Assembly: GCF_947302755.1 (NCBI RefSeq)
Contig: NZ_CAMYWM010000002.1
Location: 1-64,000 of the forward strand
Reading direction: 5' to 3'
DNA: 64,000 bases
Source of the DNA: an uncultured Anaerovibrio sp.
Lineage (GTDB): Bacteria; Bacillota; Negativicutes; Selenomonadales; Selenomonadaceae
Shown here one piece after another: positions 61,140 to 64,000 of this stretch. The translations under genes and the position numbers were made by a program. A model generated the notes under the pieces. It saw only the letters and a program-made list of their open reading frames with translations, made no database searches and was not told where the DNA came from. Each line of letters starts with the position of its first letter. The first letter of the stretch is position 1.

Positions 61140-64000
61140 ATGGTTAATCTAACAGAGGTGTCCCTGAAAAATCGGGCACTGGTTTGGTACTTCATAATAA
61201 TATTTGTAATAGGTGGTATATTTTCCTATATAAAATTGGGTCGTATGGAGGATCCAAGCTTCACCATCCGTGAAATGATTGTTACCGCAGCTTGGCCAGG
61301 GGCCAGTGCCGAGGAAATGGAGCTGCAGGTAACTGATAAGCTGGAGTCGAAGATAGCCGATTTGCCGGGTATAGATTGTGTAAAAAGCACTACCCGCAGC
61401 GGTTCTACCGTACTGCATGTGGTATTGCAGGATGAATACAAGGGTGATATACGGGCGGCCTGGCGGGATGTGCGAAATTTCTGCAAGGATATAGAAAAGG
61501 AATTGCCGGAGGGGGTATATGGTCCTTACTATAATGATCGGTTTGACGATGTTTATGGCTCTATATATGCTATTACCGGTGATGGATATTCCTACGAGGA
61601 AATGCGTAAGGAGGCCGAAAAAATTCGGCGCATGATTTTATCTGAGGCCAATGACAGCGTACAAAAGGTAACCCTGGTGGGAGTCCAGTCAGAGAAGGTG
61701 TTTGTTGAGATAGAAAATGCCAAGCTGGCCCAGCTGGGAGTAAGTCCCATGGCCCTGGCCGATGCACTGAGGGGACAAAATCAGATGACTCCTTCAGGAA
61801 TGATTGAGACCAGCACTGATAATGTATACCTCAGATATTCTGGAACCTTTGAAAATATTGATGATATAAAAAATGCCACCATGAGTGCCGGAGGCGGCAA
61901 GGTAATTCGTTTGGGGGATATTGCCAAAATAGAACGGCGGTATGCTGAGCCGGCAGAACCAATGATGTATTTTAACGGGCAGCCAGCCATTGGCATAGCC
62001 GTATCCATGGAGCCCGGTGGCAATATCCTTACCTTGGGCAGTGAGCTGAATAAGCTGGTGGAAAAGGTCGGTGCCGATATGCCGGTAGGTTTGGAAATTC
62101 ATCCTGTATCTGACCAGCCTGCGGTAGTAGAGGAGTCTATTTCCGAATTTATCAGTACTCTGCGGGAGGCTATCATCATCGTTTTGGCAGTAAGCTTCCT
62201 TAGCCTGGGCGTTAGAACAGGTATGGTAGTTGCCGGCTGTATTCCATTGGTATTGTTCGCTGTGTTCTGCGGAATGTACGCCCTTGGTATCGATTTACAG
62301 AAGGTTTCTCTGGGTGCACTGATTATCGCCCTGGGATTATTGGTGGATGATGCCATTATAGCCGTGGAAATGATGAGCGTAAAGCTGGAGGCAGGGCTTA
62401 ACCGCTTTGATGCCGCCTGCTATGCCTTCAGAGCTACGGCAAAGCCCATGCTGACAGGTACCCTTATTACCTGTGCCGGCTTTATTCCGGTGGCCTTTGC
62501 TAAAGGTGCGGCCTCCGAGTTCTGTAGTGCCCTGTTTCCAGTTATCAGCATGGCCCTGTTAGTGTCCTGGGTAGTTTCTGTTATGGTGGCTCCATTATAT
62601 GGCTATCATCTCATTAAGGTAGAGGTAAAACGGGATGGCGAGGGGGAGGCCGTCCAGTATCAGAATAAATTTTATGATATATTCAGAAGGGTTTTAGGCT
62701 GGTTTTTATGTCATAAAAAGCTGGTTCTGCTGGGGACGGTGGCCCTGTTCGTCCTGTCCTTATATACTATGAAATTCGTTCGTCAGGAGTTTTTCCCGCC
62801 ATCCACCAGACCGGAAATTATTGTTACCATGCGGCTGAATGACGGTTCATCAATTCAGGCTTCTGATAATGTAGCTAAGCGTTTTGCAGAATTTTTGAAT
62901 GAGCATTCTGATGAAATCGACAATTACAGCTATTATGTGGGTGAAGGAGCTCCAAGGTTTGTGTTGACCTTTAGCCCGGAAACTCCTAATGATCCTTTTT
63001 CCCAGTTTATAGTTGTAGCCAAGGACCAGGAAAAGCGGGAGCTGCTGAGTCAGAATATTCGTGAGGAGCTCAGTGACCGGTTCCCAGAGGTGCGGTTTGA
63101 TATAAAATATATCCAGACCGGTCCACCAGCCGATTATCCAATAATGATTAAGGTATTTGGTTATGATAAGGATACGGTGCGGGATATTGGTGAGCAGGTA
63201 GCTCAGCGGGTATTGGCCGATGAAAATAATATTGATGTAAATTTGAATTGGCATGAAAAGAGCAAGGTTATTCATCTGGAATATGATCAGCATAAGCTGC
63301 GTTCCCTGGGGTTGTCTGCCCAGGATATATCCAAGATGATTTATACTGAGGTTACGGGAGCAACGGCTGCGCAGTTCTACTCCGGTGACCGGACCATTGA
63401 TATTGTAGCCAAGCTGCAGGATATTGACCGGACGGATTTATCCAGGGTAAAGGAGATGCCGATTTATACTGGTTCCGGTTATGTGCCGTTGGCTCAGCTG
63501 GCGGATATATCCTTAACCACGGAGAATGGCACAATCTGCCGTGAGGATTTAGTACCTTGTGTAACAGTTCAGGCCAACATTTTGTCCGGTACCAGCAACG
63601 ATGCAGCCAATAAGGCCATGGAAAATATCAAGGAGATTTCCGATAATTTGCCGCCGGGCTACAGAATTGAGCCGGCAGGCTCCCTTAAGGACAGTGCCAA
63701 AAATATGGGACATCTGCTGAAGCCGGTTCCGATTATGGTACTGGCTATTATGACCCTGTTGATGTTCCAGCTAAAGAATGTCAAGCTGATGATACTGACT
63801 GTACTGACGGCCCCACTGGGCATGATTGGCGTAAGCTTTGGTATGCTGATATTTGACCAGGCCATGGGCTTTGTGGCCATATTGGGTGTATTGGCCCTCA
63901 GCGGTATGATAATTCGTAATTCGGTTATTCTCATTGACCAGATACAAAAGCATTTGGAGGATGGGGAGACCCCTTGGAATGCAGTGGTGGATTCGGCGGT
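61140..64000 (+). CDS. RND multidrug efflux pump (3' end cut by window)
   Basis: Not in the ORF track because it runs off the end. It opens MVNLTEVSLKNRALVWYFII, with RMEDPSFTIREMIVTAAWPGASAEEMELQV, the central GLLVDDAIIAVEMM and a second-half repeat (PVPIMVLAIMTLLMFQ; GMIIRNSVILIDQIQ). About 953 codons are present; RND pumps are usually near 1020-1040. It extrudes drugs or other amphiphiles using the proton gradient. It starts at ATG 61140 with GGAGG nine bases upstream, one base after the adaptor stop. Confidence 0.95.
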   Translation, partial: MVNLTEVSLKNRALVWYFIIIFVIGGIFSYIKLGRMEDPSFTIREMIVTAAWPGASAEEMELQVTDKLESKIADLPGIDCVKSTTRSGSTVLHVVLQDEYKGDIRAAWRDVRNFCKDIEKELPEGVYGPYYNDRFDDVYGSIYAITGDGYSYEEMRKEAEKIRRMILSEANDSVQKVTLVGVQSEKVFVEIENAKLAQLGVSPMALADALRGQNQMTPSGMIETSTDNVYLRYSGTFENIDDIKNATMSAGGGKVIRLGDIAKIERRYAEPAEPMMYFNGQPAIGIAVSMEPGGNILTLGSELNKLVEKVGADMPVGLEIHPVSDQPAVVEESISEFISTLREAIIIVLAVSFLSLGVRTGMVVAGCIPLVLFAVFCGMYALGIDLQKVSLGALIIALGLLVDDAIIAVEMMSVKLEAGLNRFDAACYAFRATAKPMLTGTLITCAGFIPVAFAKGAASEFCSALFPVISMALLVSWVVSVMVAPLYGYHLIKVEVKRDGEGEAVQYQNKFYDIFRRVLGWFLCHKKLVLLGTVALFVLSLYTMKFVRQEFFPPSTRPEIIVTMRLNDGSSIQASDNVAKRFAEFLNEHSDEIDNYSYYVGEGAPRFVLTFSPETPNDPFSQFIVVAKDQEKRELLSQNIREELSDRFPEVRFDIKYIQTGPPADYPIMIKVFGYDKDTVRDIGEQVAQRVLADENNIDVNLNWHEKSKVIHLEYDQHKLRSLGLSAQDISKMIYTEVTGATAAQFYSGDRTIDIVAKLQDIDRTDLSRVKEMPIYTGSGYVPLAQLADISLTTENGTICREDLVPCVTVQANILSGTSNDAANKAMENIKEISDNLPPGYRIEPAGSLKDSAKNMGHLLKPVPIMVLAIMTLLMFQLKNVKLMILTVLTAPLGMIGVSFGMLIFDQAMGFVAILGVLALSGMIIRNSVILIDQIQKHLEDGETPWNAVVDSA

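Overview
The window looks like the replication-origin region of a diderm Firmicute, most likely a member of the Negativicutes (Selenomonas/Veillonella/Anaerovibrio-like). This is an inference. The signs are the Firmicutes origin gene order (dnaA-dnaN-yaaA-recF and rpmH-rnpA-yidD-yidC-jag-mnmE-mnmG-rsmG), a YitT protein, SorC and DeoR regulators, moderate AT richness, frequent TTG starts, and an RND efflux system with a lipoprotein adaptor, which implies an outer membrane. I saw no rRNA, tRNA, CRISPR array, transposase or phage genes.

Layout. 0.1-8 kb: a membrane MutS-like ATPase, a SorC regulator, a YitT transporter-like protein, cytidine deaminase, a secreted TPR protein and a LytR-CpsA-Psr protein. 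8-20.7 kb, mainly minus strand: gyrA, a Ppx/GppA phosphatase, a guanylate-kinase-like protein (plus), htpX, gyrB, a DciA-like DUF721 protein, recF, yaaA, dnaN and dnaA. The strand switch at about 20.8-21.2 kb, with DnaA boxes on both sides of dnaA, marks a bipartite oriC. 21.2-28.8 kb, plus strand: rpmH, rnpA, yidD, yidC, jag, mnmE, mnmG, rsmG and an exported protein. 29-35.5 kb: pfkA, a standalone AICAR transformylase, metH and a separate methionine synthase activation protein. 35.7-39.9 kb: parA, parB, a DUF4446 protein, an M23 peptidase, a bactofilin and a thioesterase; two exact parS sites lie at 31.3 and 35.5 kb. 40.3-49.4 kb: an NHLM-type peptide export locus (two HlyD-like adaptors, a C39 peptidase-ABC transporter, a second ABC transporter with a long N-terminal region), an ECF sigma factor, a divergent small gene with a double-glycine leader-like motif, and further small proteins. 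49.8-54.9 kb: a glutamate synthase split into glutaminase, FMN-synthase, and a fused GXGXG-GltD subunit. 55-58.8 kb: a DeoR regulator, a Bcr/CflA-type MFS exporter and an M18 aminopeptidase. 59.2-64 kb: a candidate C-rich small RNA, a MarR regulator, and an RND adaptor plus pump (pump cut by the window end).

The most unusual content is between genes. There are at least four families of structured repeats, several with paired substitutions that keep stems intact: a ~205-nt element at 25.1 and 40.0 kb in inverted orientation (a third end at base 1), a ~180-205-nt rod-like element flanking metH in direct orientation, a ~100-nt element with five or six copies, and a ~90-nt element with three copies. 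Two promoter-to-terminator units look like small RNAs (11.8 and 59.3 kb), and two more unassigned structured regions lie at 31.4 and 34.4 kb. DnaA-box clusters also occur well away from oriC (4.9, 6.4, 28.8 and 58.85 kb). All RNA structures were read by eye and not computed.
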